Source: Deltaproteobacteria bacterium (GTDB taxonomy: Bacteria; Desulfobacterota; Desulfobacteria; Desulfobacterales; Desulfosarcinaceae). From it: a DNA stretch of 45,309 nt. How positions within the stretch are numbered: the stretch's first letter is position 1; every line of letters begins with the position of its first letter. The notes beneath the pieces were generated by a model, which had not been told where the DNA came from, did not search any database, and saw nothing but the letters and a program-made list of their open reading frames with translations. Shown here piece by piece: positions 8,133-17,331 of the stretch. The position numbers were made by a program, and so were the translations under genes. Where the stretch lies: the NCBI GenBank assembly GCA_020444075.1, contig JAHLLR010000039.1, forward strand, positions 1 through 45,309. Direction: 5' to 3'.

Positions 8133-9875
8133 CTACTTTATACCATGCGTTTTCATTTTTCGCTGGAGCGTCTTGTAGTTGAGCTTCAGGGCTTCAGCCG
8201 CCCTGCCGCGATGCCATCGATTCGCTTCCAGAGCGCTGAGAAGCATCTTTTTTTCCAGGGCATCCATGCGTTGTCGAAGGCTGTCACCGGCTGAAGAAGG
8301 CGGTTCCGTGACCGCCTGTCCTTCGCCCGACCGGTCGGAAATCTGCCCCATCAGGTCCAGTTTCCCCAAGGTAATGTAGGTATGCAGCACATTCTGCAGC
8401 TCACGGACATTACCGGGCCAGGTGTAGGTTTCCATGGCCTCGCGAACCCTCACCGGCAAATGCGGGGGTTGCTCATTGCCCCTGGTAAGCGTTGACAAAA
8501 AATGATCAATAAGCAGCGGGATATCTCCCTTGCGTTCACGCAGCGGCGGCAACTGGATGGGCAGAATGCGGATACGGTAAAAAAAATCCTCGCGCATCCG
8601 TCCATCCTTAACCAGCTTCACCAGGTCCCGGTTGGTGGCGGCAATCACCCGAAAGTCGCTGCGCTTGAGCTTGATCCCGCCTAAAGGGGTGTAACCCACA
8701 CCGTCCAGCACCCTCAGCAGTTTGACCTGCATATCCTGCCCGATCTCACCGATCTCATCAAGAAACAGGGTCCCCCCGTCTGCCGAATCCAGGAACCCGC
8801 CCTTGTCCGCATTGGCTCCGGTAAAAGCGCCCTTCATGTGGCCGAAAAATTCCCGCTCCATCAGATCTTTTGGAATGGCTCCGCAGTTGACGGCAACGAA
8901 TTCGCCTGCCCGACGATCGCTCAACCGATGGATGGCCCGGGCCACCAGTTCCTTGCCGGAACCGGACTCCCCGAATATGATCACGCTGGCGTCGCTGGCG
9001 GCCGCCTTGAGAATCAGGTCATACACCGCCTGCATCGGTTCACTCTTGCCGATAATGTCCCCGAACCGGTAACGGTCGCTGATGGATGAACGCAGACGCA
9101 GGTTCTCCTTGCGAAGATCCAGTTCCACCTCTTTATAAGCGGTCACATCGCTGATAAACCCCTCCAGGGCAACCAGCCGGTCATCGTCGTCGAACACCCC
9201 TTCGCCCTGCTCCCAGACCCACTTTTCCTCTCCACTGGCCGCGCGGATGCGGTAGATGAAGCTGAATGGCCGCCGCATGGCCACGGTTTCACTCACCAGA
9301 TTGAGCATGTTTTTGCGATCCTCCGGGTGAACGATCCGCTGATAGGCATGGGGTCCTTTGCCGAGGAGTTCATGCGGTTCGAAGCCCAGCAGCCGCTTGC
9401 TGCCCCGGCTGGCAAACTCCATCGTGAATGTCTCGTCCGCCCGGCAGCGATAAACGATCCCCGGCAGGTTGTTCATCAGGGTGCTCAGACGTCTTTCGCT
9501 TTCCAGGAGGGCATTTTCGGCGCTTTTTTTTTCGGTGATATCGACGCACAGGCTCAGTTTCGACGTGGACCCGTCCGGATGGACAATAGGCGTGGCCATG
9601 TTGTAAAACCAGCGCCCGGTAGTCGGATGCCTGAATTCCCATCGAATCGTCTTTCCGCGGAAAGCATCTTGTTCCGGGCACCACGGGCAGACCTGATCGC
9701 TGTCATACAGGGCCTTGTGGCAGGCCTCCCCCACCGGGTCACGCCCCAGCTGCTCAAGGACCTGCCGGTTGACGAATTCGATCCGGTTATCCGGCGAACA
9801 CACGTAGACCATGCCGTCAAAGGCCTCTACGATGGCTTCGAAATAGGATTGCCGGTGGTGGTCCGTTGCATTCAT
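8133..9875 (-). CDS. sigma-54 enhancer-binding regulator with two PAS domains
   Basis: 580 residues: PAS 1 (about 10-115), PAS 2 (about 125-250), AAA+ sigma-54 interaction domain (about 270-500), and a Fis-type helix-turn-helix at the C-terminus (GRAAEALKLNYKTLQRKMKTHGIK). Walker A GESGSGKE at 302-309, GAFTGA sigma-54 contact loop at 349-354 and Walker B TLFLDE at 369-374 are all intact. PAS 1 carries C52, C63 and C66 (a CPWC pair), which might sense redox or bind a metal. Its ATG overlaps the TGA of the preceding regulator gene (ATGA), suggesting coupled translation. It likely activates the adjacent ferredoxin-BCCT-AOR operon via the palindromes just beyond its 3' end; the signal is unknown. 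Confidence 0.92.
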   Translation of the reverse strand: MNATDHHRQSYFEAIVEAFDGMVYVCSPDNRIEFVNRQVLEQLGRDPVGEACHKALYDSDQVCPWCPEQDAFRGKTIRWEFRHPTTGRWFYNMATPIVHPDGSTSKLSLCVDITEKKSAENALLESERRLSTLMNNLPGIVYRCRADETFTMEFASRGSKRLLGFEPHELLGKGPHAYQRIVHPEDRKNMLNLVSETVAMRRPFSFIYRIRAASGEEKWVWEQGEGVFDDDDRLVALEGFISDVTAYKEVELDLRKENLRLRSSISDRYRFGDIIGKSEPMQAVYDLILKAAASDASVIIFGESGSGKELVARAIHRLSDRRAGEFVAVNCGAIPKDLMEREFFGHMKGAFTGANADKGGFLDSADGGTLFLDEIGEIGQDMQVKLLRVLDGVGYTPLGGIKLKRSDFRVIAATNRDLVKLVKDGRMREDFFYRIRILPIQLPPLRERKGDIPLLIDHFLSTLTRGNEQPPHLPVRVREAMETYTWPGNVRELQNVLHTYITLGKLDLMGQISDRSGEGQAVTEPPSSAGDSLRQRMDALEKKMLLSALEANRWHRGRAAEALKLNYKTLQRKMKTHGIK

Positions 9876-11401
9876 GACAGATAGTCGTGTCGGTCGATGC
9901 GATACTTTTTCATCTTATAGTTGAACAGCTGCCGCGAAATGCCGATGCTTTTTGCCGCCCGGGTGATATTGCCCGCATGGGCGGCCAGGGCATCCGCCAC
10001 CACGGCCTTCTCCTGATCGGCCTGGGTGGCCAGCAAGCCTTTCCCGCTGTCCGGCGAACGCTGACCGGCACCGGGGGATGGGACCGGCAATCGTTCAGGC
10101 CCCTGTCCGTGAACACCGTATCCTTGTGGCGGCGAACCGGCCATGGGTGGCTGAACCGCGTCCGGCTGTCCCCGCAACCGACGCCAGGTGGTCAGGTGGG
10201 ACTGCAGGTGACGTCGCTCGATGGTCCGGCTGGAAACGACCAGGTTGATGGCCCCCTCGATGACATGCTCCAGTTCACGAACGTTGCCGGGCCAGTCATA
10301 ATCGTTGAACAAAGCCAGCACGTCACTGGAAATGTCGGAGACCTTGCGGTTCAGCGCCCGGCTATGCTTGTCCAGAAAATGACGCGCCAGCAAAACAATA
10401 TCCTCTTTGCGTTCACGCAGAGGAGGAATAGGGATGAACACCACGCCCAGCCGGTAGAACAGGTCAGGCCGCAAATTGTTTGCGGCGATGGCCACGTGAG
10501 GTTCCTGGTTCACACTGCTGATAATTTTCAGGTCGATCTCCGATTCCCGGAGGGACCCTAAACGACGGACCTTGCGCTCCTGGATGACCCGCAGGATCTT
10601 GGCTTGAAGCCCGATGCCCATGGAGTTGAGTTCGTCCAGAAAAATTGTGCCGCCGCTGGCACGCTCGAAAATTCCCATCTTATTTCGCGCCCCGGTAAAG
10701 GCGCCGCTGGTGGTTCCGAAAAGCAGTCCTTCGAGCAGGTTTTCCGGTATGGCGGCGCAGTTCACCGCCGTGTAGCGGCCGCTCTTGCGACCGCTGTGGT
10801 TGTGAATGGCCTGGGCAAAAAGCTCTTTGCCGGATCCGGTCTCCCCATACAGCATCACCGGCGAAGGGGTTATGGCGGCCATTTTGGCCGTGTTGACCGC
10901 CCTGAGAAAATCGATATTGCTGCCCACGATGGCCTCGAAATCAAAGCGGGTATCATTGGGCAGCGATCGTTTGGGCCGGGGAATGGAAATGGATGAAATG
11001 GTCTCTTCCAGCACGTTATATTCCCGCACCAGACAGATGGCGCCTTCTAACCGGCCACGCTTGAACAAGGGAAACACGGTATGAATGGTGTTGGCCACCT
11101 TTCCCCGCCGCGTTCGATAAAGCAGCGACCGGTCAACAATGGGCTGCCGATCCTTCAGACACTGCATGATCACGCTGCCTTCCTCTGACAGGTCGTATAC
11201 GTCCACCACTTTCTTTCCGAGCACCTCAGCCGGGTCCAGTTCATCAATGGCGGCCATGGTGGGATTATAGTAGATAATGGTACCGGTCCGATCGACGATG
11301 AGCAAACCCTCGCTGAAGCCGTCGAAAAAGGGCAGGAATTCTTCATAGCCGATATCGAGCGTCCGAGCGATGGAATGGCGTGGGAAAGTATTCATGGCCA
11401 T
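9872..11401 (-). CDS. sigma-54 enhancer-binding regulator with one PAS domain
   Basis: 509 residues: PAS (about 20-135), AAA+ domain with Walker A GETGSGKE at 186-193, GAFTGA at 233-238 and Walker B TIFLDE at 252-257, a proline/glycine-rich linker (about 410-450), and a C-terminal Fis-type HTH (NITRAAKSIGISRQLFNYKMKKY). It is paired with a second activator gene through a 4-bp overlap. Related regulators next to amino-acid and amine catabolic genes usually sense the substrate through PAS. Starts at 11401 or 11395 are both possible (MAMNT). Confidence 0.9.
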   Translation of the reverse strand: MAMNTFPRHSIARTLDIGYEEFLPFFDGFSEGLLIVDRTGTIIYYNPTMAAIDELDPAEVLGKKVVDVYDLSEEGSVIMQCLKDRQPIVDRSLLYRTRRGKVANTIHTVFPLFKRGRLEGAICLVREYNVLEETISSISIPRPKRSLPNDTRFDFEAIVGSNIDFLRAVNTAKMAAITPSPVMLYGETGSGKELFAQAIHNHSGRKSGRYTAVNCAAIPENLLEGLLFGTTSGAFTGARNKMGIFERASGGTIFLDELNSMGIGLQAKILRVIQERKVRRLGSLRESEIDLKIISSVNQEPHVAIAANNLRPDLFYRLGVVFIPIPPLRERKEDIVLLARHFLDKHSRALNRKVSDISSDVLALFNDYDWPGNVRELEHVIEGAINLVVSSRTIERRHLQSHLTTWRRLRGQPDAVQPPMAGSPPQGYGVHGQGPERLPVPSPGAGQRSPDSGKGLLATQADQEKAVVADALAAHAGNITRAAKSIGISRQLFNYKMKKYRIDRHDYLS

Positions 11402-11488
11402 GACTGCAAAGATTCCGTCAAGGTTGGCGTATCGGTTAACCGGATGATAGGAAGCATGCCATACTTTTAATGGCCAGGCAAACCGGTA

Positions 11489-11589
11489 GGCTGAAGTCCG
11501 AGGCCAGAGTTCTGGAAGCCGCTTTTATTCCTGTTCCCCATCCTCCGTCCTCTGCCTTCCGTGCTCGGTCCTCGGCCTTCAGCCCTCAG
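11489..11589. repeat. heptad-period foldback array at rpiR 3' end
   Basis: Right arm, plus strand, 11541-11589: TCCTCCG, TCCTCTG, CCTTCCG, TGCTCGG, TCCTCGG, CCTTCAG, CCCTCAG. All seven units fit NNYTCNG. Left arm 11489-11516 carries the same unit inverted (GGCTGAA, GTCCGAG, GCCAGAG, TTCTGGA). On the minus strand the array begins at the RpiR gene stop codon: that TGA is the end of the first CNGA unit. Confidence 0.75.
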
Positions 11590-12464
11590 TCGTGGGCGTA
11601 CATGTTGAACAAAATATCGTTTTCCAGGTACATCTGCTCAAGCTTCTCCTGGTGCTCATTGAGCTGCGGGCGCTGACGATTGACCAGTTCCAGCACCAGG
11701 TAGTTGATGATACAGGAAATGGTCGTCGGATAACCGATCAGCGGGATGGAACGGGATGGAACCACCAGGGAGAGATGGGCAAAGGGGATTACCGGGCACA
11801 GGGTGTTATCGGTGATCACCAGCAGGTTGTGCTGAAGCCGCCGGGCGACCTTTCCCAGTTTGATCAGTTCGTTGGGATAGCGGGATGTGGTGATAATCGT
11901 CACCAGGCTGCTGTCGGGCGCATTGGTCAGCCAGTCGATGGCGGTACTGTCACTGCCTTTTAAGATATGGACACCCCGGCGGACTTTGGTCAACGACCAC
12001 CCGAGGTAATAGGCAAAAGTGTAGGAGACTCTGGAGCCGACCACATAAACGGCGGTACTGTTCTCAAGCTGCTCCACGATCTTGCCCAGCACCTTCATGT
12101 CGATGCCCTCATAAAACTGACGCAGGTTGTTCATCTCCTCGAAGACCACCCGGTGAAGCAGGTCGGTGCCGGGCCCCTTCATTCCAGGCAGATCCACCCG
12201 GTCCGGCAGGGTCAGTCCTGAATCCACAAAATCCCGCAGCGCCTGAAGAAATTCTCCATAACCGCCGTAGCCCAATTGCCCCACGAACCGAACCACCGTG
12301 GCCTCGCTGACCCCGCAGGCTTCGGAAAGTTCTTTGGTGGTCATGAAAACCGCCTTGCGGGGGTTTTGAATAATATAGCTGCCCAGGATTTTTCCTTTGG
12401 GGGTAAGTGTGTCCAGTTGATTCACGATGCCCTTGATCACCGGATGTGCCTGGGAATCATTCAT
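11586..12464 (-). CDS. RpiR-family transcriptional regulator (HTH + SIS domain)
   Basis: 292 residues. The N-terminal 80 or so form the RpiR helix-turn-helix (TTKELSEACGVSEATVVRFVGQLGYGGYGEFLQALR), followed by a SIS domain at about 130-260 (AVYVVGSRVSYTFAYYLGWSL and LVTIITTSRYPNELI), which normally binds a phosphosugar or related effector. AAGGAA lies 7 nt before the ATG. It is divergent from soxB, and a perfect TGAAAT-N4-ATTTCA inverted repeat lies 27 bp upstream of its start, so it probably controls itself and the sox operon. The effector is unknown; RpiR proteins do occur next to amine catabolic genes. Confidence 0.92.
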   Translation of the reverse strand: MNDSQAHPVIKGIVNQLDTLTPKGKILGSYIIQNPRKAVFMTTKELSEACGVSEATVVRFVGQLGYGGYGEFLQALRDFVDSGLTLPDRVDLPGMKGPGTDLLHRVVFEEMNNLRQFYEGIDMKVLGKIVEQLENSTAVYVVGSRVSYTFAYYLGWSLTKVRRGVHILKGSDSTAIDWLTNAPDSSLVTIITTSRYPNELIKLGKVARRLQHNLLVITDNTLCPVIPFAHLSLVVPSRSIPLIGYPTTISCIINYLVLELVNRQRPQLNEHQEKLEQMYLENDILFNMYAHD

Positions 12465-12490
12465 AACAAGTTCCTTGGTAGAGGCGATAA

Positions 12491-12506
12491 TGAAATTTTT
12501 ATTTCA
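12491..12506. promoter_or_regulatory. candidate RpiR operator TGAAAT-N4-ATTTCA
   Basis: Perfect 6-bp inverted arms in the 251-bp AT-rich divergent region between the RpiR gene and soxB. TGAAA/TTTCA half-sites are common for RpiR-type regulators. Further TTTCATTTCA-like sequence occurs near 12621-12633 beside a TTGACA box. Confidence 0.5.
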
Positions 12507-12566
12507 TTTTGTTGATTATTCCATAACCCATCTTTTTTTAAATGTATTTATTACTATAAAAAATTA

Positions 12567-12642
12567 TTGTCAAGGCTGTTTGAACATTTTACCATCAATT
12601 TATAATTTTTTTATTGACATGTTTCATTTCATTCAGTTACTT
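12567..12642 (+). promoter_or_regulatory. candidate sigma-70 promoter region of soxB
   Basis: Two options are visible: TTGTCA (12567-12572) with TACCAT (12590-12595) at 17-bp spacing, and a perfect TTGACA (12614-12619) with only a poor -10 (TTACTT, 12637-12642). The region is strongly AT-rich compared with its surroundings. No clear sigma-54 element was seen here. Confidence 0.3.
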
Positions 12643-12715
12643 TCAGCAACAATTGGGAGTGTATGGTTCTTCGTCACCCACGCATTTTTATCTTAAAATC
12701 ATGTAGGGAGAGCGT

Positions 12716-13939
12716 ATGTTCTGGAAATCCAAGCCCCTGTGGGGCAACAAAACCAGACTGAAGTCCAGCTACGATGCAGTGATCATCGGCGGCGGCCTTC
12801 ACGGTCTGGCCACCGCTTACTACCTGGCCAAGGAGCACGGCCTCACGGATGTGGCCATCATTGAAAAACGTTTCATCGGGTTCGGCGGTGCCGGCCGGAA
12901 CACGGCCATCGTGCGGGCCAACCAGCGCACGCAGTACAACGTTCCGCTTTATAAGGAAGCGCTTGACCTGTGGCCGGTGCTCACCAAAGAGTTGGACTAC
13001 AACCTGATGTTCAACAACTGCGGCAACCTCAACCTGATGCACAGTGAAGCCGCCATGAAGGCGGCCCGCATGACCATCGCCACCGCCCAGTTCCACGGAG
13101 TGGAGAGCCACCTCATCGACGCCAAGCAGGCCAAGGAACTGGTGCCGGCGTTGAACATTTCCGAAGATATCACCTTCCCTATCCACGGGGCCATGTTTCA
13201 CCCCCCGGGAGGCATCGTGCGCCATGACGCCGTGGTCTGGGGGTTGGCCAAAGGGGCCGCCAAGCACGGCGTAGACATCCACCAGCACACCGAAGCCACC
13301 GCCATCCACACCGAAGGCGGAAAAATCACCGGTGTGGAAACCTCCCGCGGCCGTATCCACACCCCCCGCGTGCTGGTGAGTGCCGGTGGCTACAGTGCCG
13401 GTCTGATCTACCACATGCTGGGTATCAAGCTGCCCATCGCCGTGCTGACCATTCAGGCGATGGTCACTCAGCCGCTGAAACCCCTGCTCGACCACGTGGT
13501 CTCGTCGGGTGCCTACCACTGCTATGCCAACCAGACGCTCAAAGGCGAAATCGCCACCGGCGCCCACATGGACCAGTGGCCCAACTATACGACGCAAAAC
13601 ACGGCCCATTACATCAAGCACCAGGCCGAAGCCCTTTCCGACTGGCTGCCCTGCCTGCGCGGCGTAAAATTCATGCGTATCTGGGGCGGCCTGGCGGACA
13701 TGACCCCGGACATGGCGCCCATCATGGACGGCAACGATCATTATGAAGGCTTCTACATGGACTGCGGCTGGGGCTACTTCGGCTTCAAATCCTGCAGCGC
13801 CGTCGGCAAATACATGGCGCAGTACATGGCCAGTGGTCACTGCCCGGACATGCTCAAGCCGTTCAACCTGCGCCGATACGAAAACCACCAGTTGATGGGT
13901 GAAACCGCCGAACTGGTCAGCTATACGCCGAATAATTGA
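12716..13939 (+). CDS. soxB: sarcosine oxidase/dehydrogenase subunit beta
   Basis: 407 residues, close to characterised heterotetrameric SoxB. FAD Rossmann motif AVIIGGGLHGLATAYYLAK at 21-39 and the family sequence GFGGAGRNTAIVRANQRT after it. H170 in the GGIVRHDAVVWG motif matches the histidine that holds FMN covalently in SoxB. The subunit oxidises sarcosine to the imine, and electrons pass to FMN. GGGAG lies before the ATG. First gene of soxBDAG, divergent from the RpiR gene. In an organism with AOR and polyferredoxin the terminal acceptor is more likely ETF, encoded downstream, than oxygen (inference). Confidence 0.93.
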   Translation: MFWKSKPLWGNKTRLKSSYDAVIIGGGLHGLATAYYLAKEHGLTDVAIIEKRFIGFGGAGRNTAIVRANQRTQYNVPLYKEALDLWPVLTKELDYNLMFNNCGNLNLMHSEAAMKAARMTIATAQFHGVESHLIDAKQAKELVPALNISEDITFPIHGAMFHPPGGIVRHDAVVWGLAKGAAKHGVDIHQHTEATAIHTEGGKITGVETSRGRIHTPRVLVSAGGYSAGLIYHMLGIKLPIAVLTIQAMVTQPLKPLLDHVVSSGAYHCYANQTLKGEIATGAHMDQWPNYTTQNTAHYIKHQAEALSDWLPCLRGVKFMRIWGGLADMTPDMAPIMDGNDHYEGFYMDCGWGYFGFKSCSAVGKYMAQYMASGHCPDMLKPFNLRRYENHQLMGETAELVSYTPNN

Positions 13940-13975
13940 TCATGACCATTGTGTATTTTAAAATGACCATCAATT

Positions 13976-14118
13976 GTATCCGTCCAGAAATGGTAGCTTG
14001 GGTTTCGGATCAAGGCCGCAGCGATTTGGAAACCAGAGGCGTAGCAGCGCTACGTCGAGGATTTTCGAATCGTGAGAACGCCGATCCGGGACGCAAAATG
14101 CCGTTTCTGGACGGATAC
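13976..14118. repeat. 143-bp imperfect foldback element between soxB and soxD
   Basis: Perfect 15-bp terminal inverted repeats (13976-13990 and 14104-14118; core GTATCCGTCCAGAAA) bound two arms of about 70 bp that stay complementary at roughly two thirds of positions, meeting in a CGTAGC-AGC-GCTACG hairpin. It has no credible gene; the short frames on both strands mirror one another (both end ..PFLDGY). It resembles a MITE or REP-like element and would place a long hairpin inside the sox mRNA, 20 bp before soxD. Confidence 0.75.
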
Positions 14119-14138
14119 CGATAGAAGGAGATTGAATC

Positions 14139-14399
14139 ATGGCCCTAACACTCACCTGCCCCGTCTGCGGCAAACGCAACGGATACGAATTTCGTTACGG
14201 GGGAGAAGACAAGGGACCGCGCCCGGTGGAAGCGGGGCTGACCCCTGCCGCCTGGTGCGATTATGTCCATATGAACAAGTGCACGGCCGGCGTCCAGAAA
14301 GAGTGGTGGTGTCACCGCGATGGATGCGGATCCTGGTTCACCACCTGGCGTGACACAACCCAAAACCTCGAAGTGGCTAAACCGGAGGCAAGCAAATGA
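14139..14399 (+). CDS. soxD: sarcosine oxidase subunit delta (zinc-binding)
   Basis: 86 residues. The structural zinc ligands of SoxD are present at the family positions: C7 and C10 in CPVCGKR, H59 and C63 in CHRDGC. AAGGAG lies upstream of the ATG. The stop TGA overlaps the ATG of soxA (ATGA), suggesting translational coupling. SoxD is a small structural subunit of the tetrameric enzyme. Confidence 0.93.
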   Translation: MALTLTCPVCGKRNGYEFRYGGEDKGPRPVEAGLTPAAWCDYVHMNKCTAGVQKEWWCHRDGCGSWFTTWRDTTQNLEVAKPEASK

Positions 14400-17311
14400 A
14401 CAGGCTTAACCAATTGCCCACACTCCGCATCACCCCGTCGGAAAAACTGTCCCTGAACTACCGGGGAAAAACCGTCCAGGGAGTTGCCGGAGATACCGTT
14501 GCGACGGCCCTTTTTGCCAATGGCGTCCGGGTCTTTGCACGCAGTTTGAAATATCACCGCCCCCGCGGGCTTTACAGTCTTGACGGCGAGTGCAGCAACA
14601 CCTGCATGGATGTCAACGGCGTTCCCAACGTTCGTACCGAAAACACCCTGCTCAAAGACGGCATGGTGGTCCGGGAGCAGAATGTCAAAGGGTCTGCCGA
14701 CCGCGACTGGCTGGCCTTCATCGACAAGCTGGACTGGATGATGCCGGCCGGATTCTACTACAAGACCATGCACAAGCCCGCAGCCATCTGGCCCGTGGCG
14801 ATGAAGCAGATCCGCAAGGCCGCCGGAATCGGCGTCATTTCCGCCGATTACCAGATGAAGGGCCAGTATGACGAGATGTTCATCAAAGCCGAGGTCACCG
14901 TCATCGGCGGCGGCGCCGCCGGCATGACCGCAGCCCTGGCCGCCGCCGAATCCGGACAGCGTGTGGTCCTGCTCGAATCCCGCCCCCACCTGGGCGGATG
15001 CTTCGACTACCGGGTCAGCACCACCGCCGAGGGCACGCCCCTTTATGAACGGGCACGAGATCTGGCCGAGAAGGTGAAGCTGACCGGCAATATCCGGGTA
15101 TTCAAGCACACCTCGATGGTTGGGGCTTACAACAACAACCTGATCACCGCTTTTCAGGTGGGCAAGGCCTCGGACACCTTCACCGAACGCTACATCGAGA
15201 TCCGTTCGGACAGCGTCGTGGTGGCTACCGGCTGCATCGAACGCCCGCTGATCTTCGACCACAACGAACGCCCCGGCGTCATGCAGGTGGGATGCGCCCA
15301 TCGCATGGCCCGCACCTACGGTCTGCTGCCGGGCAGCGAGGCGGTCTTTTCCGTAGGCCATGATCTGGGCCTCGAAGCCGCTGTCGATCTGTTCGACCTG
15401 GGGCTGAAAATCAACTGCGTGGCCGATATCCGTGAAGATGGCCAGAACCCTGAGCTGATGCTGGCCCTGGCCGAACGCAAGATACCGGTCCTCAAGGGAT
15501 GGGTGGCGGCCAAGGCGCACGGCTGCAAAAAAGTCGAAAAAGTCACCCTGTCCACCGTTGAAGGCACGGTCAAACGACAATTCCCCTGTGACCTGCTGGT
15601 GGCATCTGCCGGACTGACCCCGGTAACCGGTCCATTCATTCTGGCCCAGGCCAAGATGGGCTACGACAGCCACACCGGCTACTTCCTGCCCACCGAACTG
15701 CCCGAAAAAATGTTCCCCGCCGGCCGGATCACCGGCGTCAACCATCCCGGCGCCATCGAAGCCTCCGGGCGCCTGGCCGGCCTCAAGGCGGCGGCCGCCG
15801 CCGGTGCGGACGTGGGCAAAACCGTTGCCGAGGCAGAAAAGGCTGCATCCGTCCTCCCCGGCCCGGAACGCGGCTGCAAGCTGGTCACCGCACCGGTCAA
15901 GGGTCGCAAGAGCTTCATCTGCTTCGATGAAGACACCACCATAAAAAATATCAAACAGGCCATCGAGATGGGCTTCGATGTTCCCGAACTGATCAAACGA
16001 TTTACCTCGGCCGGCACCGGACCGGGTCAGGGCGGCATCCCGGGGCACAACCTGCCCCTGTTCGTGGCCAAGTATACGGCATCCATCAGCACGCCGGTTC
16101 CCACCACGGTGCGTCCGCCCCTGGTGCCGACATTTCTGGCCACCTATGCCGGCTATAACCATCACATGTTCAAGCATACGCCGCTGCACGACTCCCAGAT
16201 TGCCGATGGAGGCATCTTCCGCAACATCGGCGTCTGGCAGCGGGCGCGTTACTTTTCCGCGGACTTCGACTGCAGGGAAGAGATCCTCAACGTCCGCAAC
16301 AACGTAGGCATGCTGGACGGCTCCACCCTGGGCAAGTTCCGTATCCACGGACCCGATGCCCTCAAGGCCCTTCAGCGGGTGTACGTATCCGACATGAGCA
16401 AGGTCAAGGAGGGCCGCATCAAGTATTCGGCCATGTGCAACGACGACGGTTGCGTCATCGATGACGGCGTGGTGGTCAAACTGGGTGAAAACGACTACTA
16501 CTTCACCACCTCCACCGGACGGGCCGGGCAGACCGTGGAATGGATCCGCTACCATACCCGTTTCGACGGGTGGGATTTTTCCCTAGTCAACCTGACCGAC
16601 GCCATGGGCGTGATCAACATCTCCGGCCCCAACGCCCGCAAGGTCCTTTCCAAAGTGGTGGACATCGACCTTTCCAGCGAAGCCTTCCCCTTTTCCGGGT
16701 ACCGGGAGTTTTTGATCAAGGACGCCGTCTTCGTGCGGGCCATGCGCCTGGGTTTTGTGGGCGAGCTTTCCTACGAACTGCACGTACCCTCGTCCTACAC
16801 CCAGGCAGTCTGGGACCTGCTCAAGGAAGCCGGCGCCGAATTCGGTATCCGCAACTTCGGCGTGGAAGCCCAGAACGTGCTGCGCATGGAGAAATGCCAC
16901 GTCATTCTCGGCTCCGAATCCGAACAGCGCACCAACCTGCTGGATCTGGGTCTGGGTTTTCTCTGGGACCGCAAGAAGGCCGATGCCAAGACCGTGGGCG
17001 CCGTGGCCCTGCGCCAGGCTGAAAAAGACGCCGGCCGGCTCAAGCTGGTGGGCATCCGCATGGAAGATGACGACCGGCCCGCCCGCGACGGCGCGTTGAT
17101 TGTCGACAACAATGTCCGCGGCTACGTGGCCACCATGCGCAAAAGCTTCACCACCGGCCAGGCCGTGGGTATGGCCCTGGTGGAATCCCAGCTGGCTGAC
17201 ATCGGGACCCGGATCGAGATATTTGAGGATGAATGCAACGGCGTTCGCCTGTATGCGAGGGTGGTTGCCACGCCGTTCTATGATCCCAAAGGCGAACGCA
17301 TGAAATCCTAA
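14396..17311 (+). CDS. soxA: sarcosine oxidase subunit alpha (NAD- and tetrahydrofolate-binding)
   Basis: 971 residues, standard for SoxA. Order: N-terminal ferredoxin-like fold without a cluster-binding cysteine set (about 15-105), Rossmann dinucleotide domain (VTVIGGGAAGMTAALAAA from about 167), second nucleotide region (CIERPLIFDHNERPGVM), and a C-terminal GCV_T/aminomethyltransferase domain (about 590-970; GRAGQTVEW, SYELHVP, ALRMEKCH-like RMEKCHVILGSE) that binds tetrahydrofolate and forms 5,10-methylene-THF. The THF domain lets the enzyme capture the one-carbon unit rather than release formaldehyde. Overlaps soxD by 4 bp. Confidence 0.95.
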   Translation: MNRLNQLPTLRITPSEKLSLNYRGKTVQGVAGDTVATALFANGVRVFARSLKYHRPRGLYSLDGECSNTCMDVNGVPNVRTENTLLKDGMVVREQNVKGSADRDWLAFIDKLDWMMPAGFYYKTMHKPAAIWPVAMKQIRKAAGIGVISADYQMKGQYDEMFIKAEVTVIGGGAAGMTAALAAAESGQRVVLLESRPHLGGCFDYRVSTTAEGTPLYERARDLAEKVKLTGNIRVFKHTSMVGAYNNNLITAFQVGKASDTFTERYIEIRSDSVVVATGCIERPLIFDHNERPGVMQVGCAHRMARTYGLLPGSEAVFSVGHDLGLEAAVDLFDLGLKINCVADIREDGQNPELMLALAERKIPVLKGWVAAKAHGCKKVEKVTLSTVEGTVKRQFPCDLLVASAGLTPVTGPFILAQAKMGYDSHTGYFLPTELPEKMFPAGRITGVNHPGAIEASGRLAGLKAAAAAGADVGKTVAEAEKAASVLPGPERGCKLVTAPVKGRKSFICFDEDTTIKNIKQAIEMGFDVPELIKRFTSAGTGPGQGGIPGHNLPLFVAKYTASISTPVPTTVRPPLVPTFLATYAGYNHHMFKHTPLHDSQIADGGIFRNIGVWQRARYFSADFDCREEILNVRNNVGMLDGSTLGKFRIHGPDALKALQRVYVSDMSKVKEGRIKYSAMCNDDGCVIDDGVVVKLGENDYYFTTSTGRAGQTVEWIRYHTRFDGWDFSLVNLTDAMGVINISGPNARKVLSKVVDIDLSSEAFPFSGYREFLIKDAVFVRAMRLGFVGELSYELHVPSSYTQAVWDLLKEAGAEFGIRNFGVEAQNVLRMEKCHVILGSESEQRTNLLDLGLGFLWDRKKADAKTVGAVALRQAEKDAGRLKLVGIRMEDDDRPARDGALIVDNNVRGYVATMRKSFTTGQAVGMALVESQLADIGTRIEIFEDECNGVRLYARVVATPFYDPKGERMKS

Positions 17312-17331
17312 TTAAGATACAATGAATCTCA

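Noticed and set aside
11541-11589. Periodic units as a CRISPR array
   Set aside because: Units are 7 bp and degenerate with no spacers; no cas genes nearby.
12674-13888. 404-residue open frame opposite soxB
   Set aside because: Antisense shadow; no ribosome-binding site or recognisable domain.
13936-14179. Two short genes (62 and 69 codons) on opposite strands
   Set aside because: They arise from the foldback element and mirror one another; no ribosome-binding sites.
14312-16555. 747-residue open frame on the minus strand
   Set aside because: Antisense shadow of soxA in GC-rich DNA; soxA has clear domains and coupled start.
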